The notes beneath the pieces were generated by a model. The model was not told where the DNA came from, ran no database searches, and saw only the letters and a program-made list of their open reading frames with translations. DNA of 64,000 nt from Delphinus delphis (lineage: Eukaryota > Chordata > Mammalia > Artiodactyla > Delphinidae), in contig NC_082683.1 in the NCBI RefSeq assembly GCF_949987515.2, positions 101,295,918 through 101,359,917 on the forward strand, in the 5' to 3' direction. Position numbers and translations under genes: made by a program. Shown one piece after another: positions 46,600 to 57,314 of this stretch (position 1 is its first letter; the number at the start of each line of letters is the position of its first letter).

Positions 46600-47640
46600 A
46601 AGAACTAGTAAAAGTCAACAATAAGAAAACAAAAACCCGGTTAGAAAATTGGCCAAAGACCTTAAAAGACATTTCAGCACTGCCATACAGATGGCAAATA
46701 GTGTATAAGAAGATCCTCTACCTCATATATCATCAAGGAAATGCAAATTGAAACGAGATACCACCATGCACCTATAAGAATGGCCAAAATCCAGAACACT
46801 GACACCACCAAATGCTGGTGAGGTTGTGGAGCAACAGGAACTCTCCTACATTGCTCATGGGAATGGAAAATGGTACAGCCACTTTGGAAGACAGTTTGGT
46901 GGTTCCTTACAAAACTAAACATACTCTTACCATATGATCCAGTAATTGTGCTCCTAGATATTTACCCAAAGGAGTTAAAAACTTATATCCACACGAAAAC
47001 CTGAACACAGATGTTTATAGCAGCGTTATTCATAATTGCCAAAACTTGGAAGCAACCAAGATGTTCTCCAGTAGGTGCATGGATAAATAAACTGTGGTAC
47101 ATCCAAACAATGGAAAATTATTCCACACTAATAAGAAATGAGCTATCAAGCATGAAAAGACCTGTAGGAACCTTAAATGCATATTACTAAGTGACATAGG
47201 CCAATCTGAAAAGGTTATATCTGTATGACTCCAACTATAGAACATTCTGGAAAAGGCAAAAATATAGACAGAAAAATGATCAGTGGATGTCAAGGTTGGG
47301 GAGGGGGAAGGATGAATACGCAGTGCACCAAGCATTGTTAAGGCAGTGAAAATACTCTATGATATTATAACAATAGATACATGTCATTATACACTTGTCC
47401 AAACCCATGAAATTTACACCGAGTGAACCCTAAGGTAAACTATGGACTTCGGGTAATTATGATGTGTCATTGTAGATTCATCAACTGTAACAAATGGACC
47501 ACTCTGGTGGGGGATGTTGATAACAGGGAAAGCTGTGCATGTATGGTGTACATACATGGAGTACATGGGACATCTCTGTACCTTCCTCTTTATTCTCCTG
47601 TGAACCTAAAACTGCTCTAAAAAAAGCCTTTTAAAAAAGT
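46599..47640 (+). mobile_element. Old L1 (L1M-type) end of ORF2 and 3'UTR
   Basis: 'attggccaaagaccttaaaa', 'gaaatgcaaattgaaacgag', 'ggaatggaaaatggtacagc', 'atggataaataaactgtggt' and a 3'UTR with 'tgtaccttcctctttattct' and 'taaaactgctctaaaaaaag'. 5'-truncated, with many broken frames. Confidence 0.88.
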
Positions 47641-47820
47641 AACGAATGAATTAATAATGTATAAAATGAAATCACGAATAAATAATTAATACAAATGAGA
47701 GCAAGAAAAGGGAAATAATGGAAAAGAACAAATCAAACAAACAGAAAACCCTGAGCAACATAGTAGATATAAAGCCAACCAAGTCAATAATTAAATTGCA
47801 TGTAAATCATCCAGGGGTTC
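47641..47820 (+). mobile_element. Probable L1M fragment (start of ORF2)
   Basis: 'gtagatataaagccaaccaa' followed by 'gtcaataattaaattgcatg' resembles the start of the L1 endonuclease region. Short and diverged. Confidence 0.45.
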
Positions 47821-47821
47821 T

Positions 47822-48836
47822 ACTTTTAACTAAGATGGAGTAACAGTGACCAGATTTACCCTCTGCCTAACACTTTTAAACTGGACAATATTCACAAAAC
47901 AGTGGTTTTGAGACATTTCACATTAGGCAACAGAGGACAGTGATCCCTGATAGATGGGGAACAAACAAAGTGAGACCTATGATTGCCCAGGCTTACTCTC
48001 TTGGGAGAAATCCTACTGTGGTTAGGAAAGGCAAACCTGGAAAAGCCCAGAAGACTGCATGAGATAAGGAGACATTTCTCTGAATGTCCAGAGAAACTAA
48101 GGTAGCTAGAGTTTCCAGTAGAGAATACCAGAGAGGAGAGAGCTGCACAGAGAGAGAACCTCAGAGATTCTCAGAGAGTCCCTTTAATGACTTCTACAGA
48201 ATACTGATGAGTGTATTAATGTGAGGAGTGTATTGAGACTGAGGAAAGAACCACTCAAAAGGATTAGAGGGACAAGTACCTGGTGCTCACACTAACTAGG
48301 AATAGTGCCTGTTCCCACCTCATAATCCATAGGGTGTTGGGTAGAGTACTCAGAAATGTCTTCCTCAGTATTGGGAAGCAATTAGCCCTAGAGTAAACAT
48401 GACTCTGGTCCCACATAACAGGTCTTAAAAGGAGGACCTAAAAGGATCAAACGACTTCCAAATAACTTAGCTGCATCCCAGAGCAAAGCTCAGGAATATT
48501 TATAGGGATACAAAACTATCTAACCATCACCAAAAAAATTCACAATGTCTAGTATCCAATAAAAAATTATTAGACATCCAAAGAAGCATAAAAATATGAC
48601 CATAGTGACGGGGAAGAAATCAATCAGCCATTTGAAAATGACAAAGAATTGATACAGATGTTAAATTTAGCTGACAAGGACATTAAAATAGTTATTTCAT
48701 TTCAAATTTAAGTAGAAACATGGACAATATAAAAGAGACACAAATCAAACTTTTAGGATGAAAAGTGCAAAATGAAGAAGTACACTGGATGGGATTAACA
48801 ACGGATTACACATTGCATAAGAAGAGGTTAACAAAC
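47822..48836 (+). mobile_element. L1M 5' region, plus-strand arm of a 1-kb inverted repeat
   Basis: It runs from 'actaagatggagtaacagtg' to 'tggatgggattaacaacgga' and 'agaggttaacaaacttgg', an old L1 5'UTR/ORF1-type region. Read in reverse complement, it matches 48838-50570 along its whole length (the later L1 insertion excluded). Clear paired landmarks are 'cagtgatccctga' (47939) with 'tcagggatcactg' (50440). Confidence 0.8.
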
Positions 48837-48837
48837 T

Positions 48838-50570
48838 TGGATAGTTTCTTTTGCTATATTTTCAAATTCACTGATCTTTGTTCCTACTATGTCTAATCTT
48901 TTGCTAATCTTACCTGGTATATTTTTTATTTCAGACATTATAGTTTTCATCTCTAGAAGCTCAACTTGGACTTCATCTTCCATTTCTCTGGTTATCATGT
49001 TTAATTTTCCCCCAGCTTTGTTTAAAATTAATTTTTATTGGAGTATTAGTTGATTTACAAAACTGTGTTAGTTCTGCTGTAGAGCAAAGTGAATCAGTTA
49101 TACAAACATTCACTCGCTTTTAGATTCTATTCCCATATAGGCCATTATAGAGTATTGAGAAGACGTCCCTGGGCTATACAGTAGGTCCTTATTAGTTATC
49201 TATTTTATATATAGTAATGTGTATATGTCAATCCTAATCTCCCACTTTATCTCTCCCCCCCTTCCCCCCTTGGTAACAGTACGTTTTTTTCTTCATCTGT
49301 GACTCCATTTCTGTTTTATAAATAGGTTCATTTGTACCATTTTTTTTAAATTCCACATATAAACAATGTCATATGGTATTTGTCTTTGTCTGACTTACTT
49401 CACTCAGTATGATAATCTCTAGGTCCATCCATGTCGCTAAAAATGGCATTATTTCATTCTTTTTTATGGCTGAGTAATATTCCATGTATACGTATACATC
49501 TTCTTTATCCATTCTTCCATCGATGGACATTTAGGTTGCTTCCATGTCCTGGCTATTGTAAATAGTGCTGCAATGAACACTGGGGTACATATATCTTTTC
49601 AAAATATGGTTTTCTCTGGATATATGCACAGGAGTGGGATTGCTGCATCATATGGTAGCTCTATTTTTGTTTTTTTTTAAGGAACCTCCATACTGTTCTC
49701 CACAGTGGCTGTACCACGCCTAGCTTTCTGAATTACCATTTTAAAGGGGTTTTTGTTTGTTTGTTTTACTCATTCTATCATCTGTGTCAATTCTGGTGTT
49801 TCAATTGATAGATTTTTCCTCCTCCTTTTAAGCCACATTCTTCTACTTCCTTATATGTTTGGTAATTTTTATAGGATCCCTGTTACTGTACTTTGCTGAA
49901 TGCTGCATATTTGTGTATTTCATAAATGTTCTTGACCTTTGTTTGGAACATAAAGTACTTGGAAACAGTTTGATGCTTTCAGGTTTTGCTTTGAAGCTTC
50001 ATTTGGCCCAACAAGAGCAGCATTTAATCTAGGGTGTTTTGGCCCCACTACTGAGGCAAGACCAGTCTGATTACACTACCCAGTGCTTCATGGATTGGGA
50101 GGTTTGCCAGCCTGGCTGGTCATAACAGATACTATTTACTGTGTGACTCTAGGTATTGCCCCCTTTTATCCTTTCAGGGTGTTCTTTCCTCACACACATA
50201 CACTGAACAGCACTCAACTGAGTACTTGAGGGGAGCCTCTGTGTTTTTCTAGAGTTCTCCTTACCTGCAGCTTTCTCATCACTGTTCCTTTGCCTCCTTA
50301 AACCCTATTAGCTCTACCTGTTCAGTGCAGGGGGCCCACTAGGCTCTGCTTGGTTCCCCCTCCTTATACCACAGCCTAAAAACTCTTTAGGCAGAAAGTT
50401 AGGGCCACCATGGGGATGACCTAGTTGGTGTCCTGCATCTCAGGGATCACTGTCTTCTGTTACCTGATCCAATTTCTTGAATGCTGTTGTTTCATATATT
50501 TTGTCTGAATTTATAGTTATTTCACATGGGAGGATAAATCCAGAGCTTTTCCTCTATCTTGGCCCTGGCG
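48838..50570 (-). mobile_element. L1M 5' region, minus-strand arm of a 1-kb inverted repeat
   Basis: In reverse complement it carries the same L1 segment as 47822-48836. It starts at the centre with 'atagtttcttttgctatatt' and extends about 20 bases past the end of the plus arm. 49013-49718 is an unrelated later L1 insertion. The far end is 'cctctatcttggccctggcg', matching the start of the other arm. Confidence 0.78.
49013..49718 (-). mobile_element. L1 3' end inserted in the minus arm
   Basis: 'attggagtattagttgattt', 'gtccttattagttatctatt', 'ttaggttgcttccatgtcct' and 'ctccacagtggctgtaccac' are an L1 ORF2 end and 3'UTR in reverse complement. Short imperfect flanks 'cagctttg' and 'tagctttc' may be its target duplication. 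It is younger than the L1M arms around it. Confidence 0.87.
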
Positions 50571-50834
50571 TTTTACAAAAGCATTTAAAACAAAGTACAT
50601 ATTTGAAATTGGATTATTGCACTTAAAACGTAAAAATAATTATAAGTTCAGAACTGAAAGTTTTTGTAGTTAAAAGAAGAAATTTTATTATATCCTGGAA
50701 TTTATGATTTGTCTTTCAGATTTTCACCTAGTTAAGAAACACACACACAAATAACATTGCCAAGACATTGTTTTGTTTAAGGGGAAAGGTAGGGCCTTTC
50801 TGAACTACCCAGACAGGGGTCCATATGGTGCTGT

Positions 50835-51652
50835 TCCGCGTTCCCATAACAACTTAAAGGGAAACTTTCACAATATCTGAAGCCCTTGATGTCCTGCAAA
50901 TAAAGGAGGAGGATGTCCTCAAATTCCTTGCAGCAGGAACCCACTTAGGTGTCACCAACCTCGACTTCCAAATGGAACAGCACACCTACAAAAGGAATCT
51001 ACACGGCATCTATATCATAAATCTGGAGAGAACTTGGGAGAAGGTCCTGTTGGCAGCTTGCACGATTGTTGCCATTGAAAACCCGGCTGATGTCAGTGTC
51101 ATATCCTCTGGCCAGCGAGTTGTGCCGAAGCTTGCTGCTGCCATCGGAGCCACTCCTATAGTGGGTGCTCCATTCCTGGAACCCTCACTAACCAGATCCA
51201 GGCAGCCTTTGGGGAGCCAAGACTTCCGGTGGTTACTGATCCCAGGGCCGACACCAGCCTCTCACAGAGGAGTCTTACGTTAACCTGTCTACCATCGCTC
51301 CCTGTAACACAGACTCTCCTCTGTGCTATGTGGACATTGCCATCCTGTGTAGCAATAAGAGAGCCCACCCAGTGGGTCTGATGTGCTGGGTGCTGGCCTG
51401 GGAAGTTCTGCACATGCGTGGCACCACCTCCCGTGAACACCCGTCAGAGATCATGCCTGATCTCTGCTTCTACAGGGATCCTGAAGAGATTGAAAAGGAA
51501 GAGCAGGCCTCAGCTGAAAAGGCTGTGACCAAGAAGGGATTTCAGAGTGAATGGACTGCTCCAGCTCCCATGTTCACTGCTACTCGACCTGAGGTCGCAG
51601 ACTGGTCTGAAGGAATAGGCCGATGGAAAATAAACAGTTGCTAATAAATAAA
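50835..51652 (+). pseudogene. RPSA (pseudogene): RPSA (ribosomal protein SA / laminin receptor) processed pseudogene
   Basis: RPSA is a component of the small ribosomal subunit, also known as the 37/67-kDa laminin receptor. This copy has no introns. It starts with remnants of the 5'UTR ('cttaaagggaaac', 50851), has lost the start codon, and then follows the RPSA coding order from about codon 4 ('gcccttgatgtcctgcaaat', 50881). Landmarks include 'attgaaaacccggctgatgt' (51076) and 'gaagagattgaaaaggaaga' (51483). A 9-base in-frame loss lies near 51107, and a frameshift near 51165 separates two open stretches (50972-51283 and 51330-51644). After 'gcagactggtctgaagg' (51597-51613) the last ~30 codons, which hold the acidic tryptophan-rich repeats, are missing. 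The sequence passes directly into the 3'UTR end and AATAAA (51628), then a TAAA-rich tail. It is a dead retrocopy made by L1 machinery. RPSA is rich in such copies in mammals. Confidence 0.93.
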
Positions 51653-52055
51653 TAAATAAATGGAAAAGTAGAAGGAAAGAAAAGTGGTAGAGGATGGGGT
51701 AAGCAGGGATCATTAAATAGAGAAGGGAAGAGGGAATAAAGTAACAGCAAGAAGAAATCTGTCTTAATTATCTACAACCAGTGCAATGGGAAAGTCTGGC
51801 TGGAAACCAGAAAGCCTGTTTAGCTTCTGTGACCTTGGAAATGGCACTTAAATTATTTGAGTTTTTGTAAAAAAAAAAAATCTACACTACAGTGTTACCA
51901 GGAAAATACTATTATATAATAGATTAAAAATGACTATTACAATGCCTGTCACATAATAAAAAACAGAATAAATATTAATTCCTTCTCTCTGCCTAATCAT
52001 TTATATGGTTCACAAATGAGCAGCTTCAATAGAAACCCTGTTTTAAAATGTAGGT
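51653..52055. other. AT-rich unique DNA
   Basis: The TAAA-rich tail of the pseudogene ends here. An A run lies at 51869-51880. Nothing else was recognised. Confidence 0.4.
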
Positions 52056-52059
52056 TTTA

Positions 52060-52405
52060 TTATTATTCAGGTATGATAAGGCCAACAGATCAGGAGACAA
52101 TTGCCTTTGAGAGGACAATTCCAAGAGGAGGGGGTACACTGCACCAGGCAGGGCCGCACAGAGAAGCACCAGGGTCAGTGAGGAGGCAGGGAGAGTGGAA
52201 GGAAAACATGGGCCAGAGCCTTTATTTTCCTGTGAGAGGGAACAAGTGAGGCAGGGTAAGCAAGCTTAAGCATTTCTGGTTTAAATAATTTCAGCAGGTT
52301 CTGGGGTGTAGGGCCTGTCTCTGCTTGTCCCATACCTGACCCTGGGGTGATTAGGGCAGATGGATAGTGGTCCAGAGTGTGAGAGTTGGATAGAGGAGAA
52401 GGATG
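52060..52405 (-). mobile_element. Probable LTR, family not assigned
   Basis: The plus strand has 'agagcctttattttcctgtg' (an AATAAA on the minus strand), then 'gtgaggcagggtaagcaagc' and 'ttcagcaggttctggggtgt'. This layout resembles a mammalian LTR on the minus strand. I could not define TG...CA ends. Confidence 0.35.
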
Positions 52406-53585
52406 GGGTATGGGCTCTGGATTGGTTGGTTTGCCTATGAAGAGCATCGCTTGTGAGTCTTTACCATGTCTAGGAATTAGCTAGCCCTGAGGGGGGCATT
52501 CTCTCCTGGGGCAGCAAGGCCCCCAGATGTCAAAGCATTAGAAACACAGAAAATAAAAAGGTATAATTAACTCAAACCCTGATCACTAAGATGGATTAAT
52601 GGTGCTGTCCTTCTATGCCCAGAACTTGGCCTTCCCCTTCTGCAGCAACCATGGACACTATTGGTGAATTGCGGTGAGTAGATCTGGCTGTGGGCCAGAA
52701 GCCGAGGCCTTCCTTCCACACCTGTGTCTGCTCCACAGCCCGGAGTCTGAGCCCAGGCCAGGAGTGCCAGAGGCTGGTTCACCCTTAGGAAATAATGCCA
52801 CCTGGTGTTAGTCCAAGTAATTAGCTTAACGCAGTATGCAGGGTGTTATCCAAGTGTTTCTTATAAATAGGTAATGAATTACTGATGATGACTCCCCAGA
52901 TTAAAAACAACATTAAAGAAGAAACTTCCAGTCCCCAGAAGGTATTATTAGCCCGTCCATCCCTGCCCATGACTGGCCCTGAGTGTGATCCTTTGCACAG
53001 CCCAGGCAAGTGGAATCACCTTGGGAACACCTAGAAGCCCCAGAGCCATGTGTTCTGACTGGTGTCTCCATCAGGTTCTCTGCCCCAGCTTCTCTCCTTT
53101 TCACTGATAACAAGTGAAAAGGAAGGGTTGACTGAAGCCTTGGCAGCATCCTGCTTCTGAGATCTGAGCTCTACCTGACATCGCGCTGCCTCCCAGCTCC
53201 CCTGGTAATGAGAGCCTCTGGGCATGGGAGTCAGCTGCCCACCCAGGCCTGTGGACCAGCGCAGATGCCAGGGCCTGGCCCCACTGGGGCGTTAGTGCAC
53301 TTGGTCCATGGGTCATGGCTGCGTGTTTAGGTTCCCCTTTACACAGAGCACATTTGCTTTCTTGTCCATAGACTACACTCCCGAGCCCAGGAAAGCTGTG
53401 GTATAGAAAGTCTCATCATTTCCTCTGCTTTTTCATGTTTCTATTTGGGCATCCCACTCTCACCTCAAACTCAACTCATTAAAGATAACAATTCTTAGAC
53501 ATGGAAGAGGCTGTAGAAAGGACAATGTCTGGGGTCCCTTAGAGGCCTTGAGTCTGTGAGTCCATTCAAATAGTTTGCAAAAATA
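52406..53585. other. Unique DNA, nothing recognised
   Basis: Short open frames on both strands without motifs. Confidence 0.4.
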
Positions 53586-53589
53586 AAGG

Positions 53590-54010
53590 GGAATGTGCAT
53601 TTTCTGTGATTTCCATCCCCGCGGCATCAGATGTTCAAAGGGCCCCTGAGAAGCCATCAGATATACCTCCTCTCTCTGGACTCCATCTCCTGGCCTCCCA
53701 GGCTCTGTTAGAGCCTCTTGCTTCCTACTTCATGGAGAATACTGAGATGCCCTTGACTCTCCATGCTCACATTAGGCTCACCTCTGTCTGTACATCTACA
53801 AGGCTAGTCCTTCCACCCATCCCCCAAGTTACCCCTCCCATCCTAAATTGTGAAATTTAAGATTTCTTCTCCCTGGTCTATAAACAGGCTTCAGGATTTC
53901 CTATTTCGAAACAAAACAACTATGACACCCGTCACCTCTGCATGTCCCTGTCATATCTCTCTGCCTCACACGTTCTGCAGTTTTCTACCCACCTCTTGCT
54001 CTTTTCTCTA
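53590..54010 (+). mobile_element. L2 fragment (upstream part of the same L2 as 54372-55945?)
   Basis: 'agaagccatcagatatacct', 'cttgcttcctacttcatgga' and the C/T-rich run to 'cttctccctggtc' resemble an L2 ORF2 segment. It is in the same orientation as the larger L2 piece to the right. Confidence 0.5.
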
Positions 54011-54114
54011 CTTCATTGTCAACCACATGTAATCTCTGAAAACTGTATTCATTGTCAGTAGCCCGTCTCCTCCTGAGTTCTAAATGTACACTGCCAAGAA
54101 GCCGCACAGCTGAT

Positions 54115-54360
54115 GGATTAAAGGCGGGGAGTCTGTGGTCAGCAAAACTTGGGTCAAAGCCTGGCGCCACCTGTCAGCGGCTGCATGATCTCCTGCCGTT
54201 TATTTAACCTTGCTATGCCTCAGTTTCCTTCTCTGTAAAATGGATATAGGTGATATAATACCTAAAACATGGGTTGTTGTGAAGGATGAGTAAGACCTAT
54301 AAAATACTCAGAACAGTGCTGGCATATAATAAATGCTCAATAAATGTGACCTCTTATTGT
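54115..54360 (+). mobile_element. MIR SINE
   Basis: 'ctcagtttccttctctgtaa', 'aacatgggttgttgtgaagg' and 'ataaatgctcaataaatgtg' match the MIR core and 3' end. Confidence 0.85.
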
Positions 54361-54653
54361 TTGCACCCGCACCTCCCAAAGATACACTCAACATACCTAA
54401 AACTGAACTTCCCTTTTCTCCTTGAACTTCTTCTTCCTCTCTGTTCCCTGTTTGTGATTGATACTTGCCTCCAAAGGCTGCAGTAACTCAGGCCCATTCA
54501 TCACTTCAGGCTCCCTATGTCTCTCCTATTCGGTCCCTCTGCCTTCACTCTTTCCTCAAGAAGCCACTCTCCAAACCGCAAAGTCAGCTCATCTTATTCC
54601 TCTCCGTAAAAATCTTCAACGGCTCTCTATTGCCTACCAGATAAAACACATAC

Positions 54654-54859
54654 TTTTTTTTTTTTCCCCCGTACGCGGGCCTCTCACTGTTGTGGCCTCT
54701 CCCGTTGCGGAGCACAGGCTCCGGATGCGCAGGCCCAGCGGCCATGGCTCACGGGCCCAGCCGCTCCGCGGCATGTGGGATCTTCCCGGACCGGGGCACG
54801 AACCCGTATCCCCTGCATCGGCAGGCGGACTCTCAACCACTGTGCCACCAGGGAGGCCC
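54654..54859 (-). mobile_element. CHR-type SINE, short form
   Basis: Reverse complement of the short element, from a T run and 'cgtacgcgggcctctcactg' to 'gccaccagggaggcc'. Imperfect target duplication 'aaaacacatac' (54643-54653) / 'aaaacccacac' (54860-54870). Confidence 0.95.
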
Positions 54860-55592
54860 AAAACCCACACTTTTAAGCTCACCACATAGAGCCCTGCGAG
54901 CTCCGGACTCTACCCCCTTTTTCCAGGTCGTGCTGCCCCCTCCCACCCATCCCAGACCTGTTTCCTCCCGTATGCTCTCCCCAGGCCAAACTGCTGGCAG
55001 GCCCCCGAGGAGCCGTGCTGCTTCAGAGCTTCCTTCCTGTCCTTCCGGACACCAGCGGCATTTTGGGGCCTCATACTTCCAGACCTGCAGCTCTGCACGG
55101 CCTCCTGTGCCACCCCGCCCCCACTCTCCTCCAGCGCATCAGCGCGGCACACCGTCTGACATGGCTTCCTGGGCGTACTCTGCCACGCTTCTGTGCCTGT
55201 ACCCAGAATGCTTCCTCCCGTTTCCTCTGTCAAATACTCATCCTTCAAGTTTTGCTCCCAGGGTCATGGTCGGGTGAAGCCACGCCGCTTCTTCAGGCTA
55301 AGCTGGCCCCTTTCTCTGTGCTGCTCTGGTCCCAGCGCTCTCCTCTTCCTCTGTGAGGCTCTGTTGAAGCTGCAGTAAGACATCCTCCAGGACAGCGAGG
55401 GGCACACCCCAACCCCACCCCTGTCTCCCATCCCGCTTTGTTCTCTCCTGAGCACTTGTTAAACCATCTGACATGCTGCTCATTTGCCCATCTCCCCTCA
55501 CTAGAATATAAACTCCATGAGGGCAGAAGCTTTTGTCTATTTTGATGTATCCCCAGAGCCTAGAATAGTGACTGGCACTAATAAGTGCTCAA

Positions 55593-55908
55593 CAGGGACT
55601 TCCCTGGTGGTGCAGCGGTTAAGAATCCGCCTGCCAATGGAGGAGACACGGGTTCGATCCCTGGTCCAGGAAGATCCCACATGCCGTGGAGCAACTAAGC
55701 CCATGCACCACAACTACTGAGTCCACGTGCCACAGCTACTGAAGCCCGAGCGCGTAGAGCCCGTGCTCCGCAACAGGAGAAGCCACCACAGTGAGAAGCC
55801 CACGCACCAAAACAGAGTAGCTCCCTCTTGCTGCAACTAGAGAAAAGCCCACGTGCAGCAACAAAGAACCAATGTAGCCAAATATAAATTAATTAATTAA
55901 TTTAAAAA
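55593..55908 (+). mobile_element. CHR-type SINE, long form, perfect target duplication
   Basis: A complete long element. 'aataagtgctcaa' at 55580-55592 and 55909-55921 is the duplicated L2 target. Confidence 0.97.
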
Positions 55909-56951
55909 AATAAGTGCTCAATAAATATTTGTTGACTAACTTGTCAAATCACGGATCAATATTACATTATCTACTTTTGTTTCTCCGTAGCTCATACATT
56001 GCCTGCCTCTAGTAGGTACTAAGTATGTGTTTTTGAATGAATGGCTGGGTGGATGAATACTTTACCACATTGCTAGCCCATTTTAAAAAGTTCAGATACT
56101 AATATTGGATTCCAAGTTCTCCATCTTCTAATCCTAGCCACTCAACTTGGAATCCTCTAGGTCTCAGCATGAGCCCTTTTCTCGAGCTTAACCACTCTGC
56201 TCACTGCCCTTGACTCTATCTCAGACACTGTTCTCTCCACACCCCCGCCCAGACTCCAAACAGACATACTATTTACCCATTTATTCAACTCATATTGATT
56301 AAGCAAGTACTTGAGATAAGCCAGTAACTGTTCCAGCCGCTGTCCTCCACCTGTGCCCATTCCACTTCTTTCTTTCCTCTTTTCCTTCTTTCCTTTTCTT
56401 GTCCTCATGGACAAGTTGACCTTGACCATTCAGACCCGTGTGACTCTCCCTGTGGGCACTAATAACCCATATTTTAGCACCTCATCACTGGCATTATTAA
56501 CCTATAAGCAGATATTACACATACGTAGATTTTACAGAAAATGGACTTTTAAAGAACCAGCACTTAACATTTCAAACATTTTGGATGGAAATCTAATTTT
56601 TTTTTCAACATCTTCCCTGTCTTCTTAAATAGGGTACTATCTATAGAATATCCATCTGACTTTTATAACTCAGGGTCAGCAGTATTCTGTGATGTGATAA
56701 TGTACCAAGAGGCGTAACTGGTAAAAGGAAAGGGCATGAGTTTTGGAGTTAAACAGTCTTTGCAATGATCCCCCTTTGTGGTCCCTGGGATCTCCTGAGG
56801 TCACCTCCTGCTCTCTTTTAATGTGTTTCTAACCTACAGTGGGCTTAGGAATCAGACGACAAAGTTTATAGAAATATTTGTAAACTATATGTAAACAGTG
56901 TCTTAAGTGAGGGCATGAGAGATTCTCCTATGTATAAAGTCTATTTGTTTT

Positions 56952-57298
56952 GGATTTTTTAAATTTTTATTTATTTATTTTTGGCCGCATTGGGTCTTCA
57001 TTGCTGCGCGCAGGCTTTCTCTAGTTGCAGCGAGCTGGGGCTACTCTTCATTGCAGTGCATGGGCTTCTCATTGCAGTGGCTTCTCTTGTGGTGGAGCAC
57101 GGGCACTAGGCGCTCAGGCTTCAGTAGCTATGGCACGTGGGCTCAGTAGTTGTGATTCGCGGGCTCTAGAGCGAAGGCTCAGTAGATGTGGCACACGGGC
57201 TTAGTTGCTCCGCAGCATGTGGGATCTTCCCGGGTTCAAACCCCTGTGCCCTGCATTGGCAGGTGGATTCTTAACCACTGCACCACCAGGGAAGTCCC
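56952..57298 (-). mobile_element. CHR-type SINE, long form, with target duplication
   Basis: Reverse complement of the long element, from 'tttggccgcattgggtcttc' to 'caccaccagggaagtccc'. Target duplication 'aaagtctatttgtttt' (56936-56951) / 'aaagtctatctgtttt' (57299-57314), one mismatch. Confidence 0.96.
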
Positions 57299-57314
57299 AA
57301 AGTCTATCTGTTTT

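Larger units (their letters stand above)
54372..55945 (+). mobile_element. L2 (LINE-2) 3' half, interrupted by two CHR SINEs
   Basis: The order matches the other L2: 'atacctaaaactgaacttcc', 'aacggctctctattgcctac', 'atgcttcctcccgtttcctc', 'atataaactccatgagggca' and 'gtgctcaataaatatttgtt'. A short CHR (54654-54859, minus) and a long CHR (55593-55908, plus) split it. The SINE at 55593 sits in the terminal 'aataagtgctcaa', which reappears intact on its far side. Confidence 0.85.

Noticed and set aside
47822..50570. CRISPR-like or structured RNA array because of the inverted repeat
   Set aside because: The arms are L1 sequence. There are no short regularly spaced repeats, and the genome is mammalian.
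50972..51644. Functional RPSA gene
   Set aside because: No introns, start codon lost, frameshift and deletion of the C-terminus. It is a processed pseudogene.
54458..55277. Overlapping frames of 143 and 195 codons
   Set aside because: They run through a reverse-complement CHR SINE and L2 sequence.
13629..57298. tRNA-like A and B boxes in the SINEs as tRNA genes
   Set aside because: The 'ggttcgtgcc'-type B boxes belong to CHR SINE heads. The rest of the cloverleaf and acceptor stem is not preserved.
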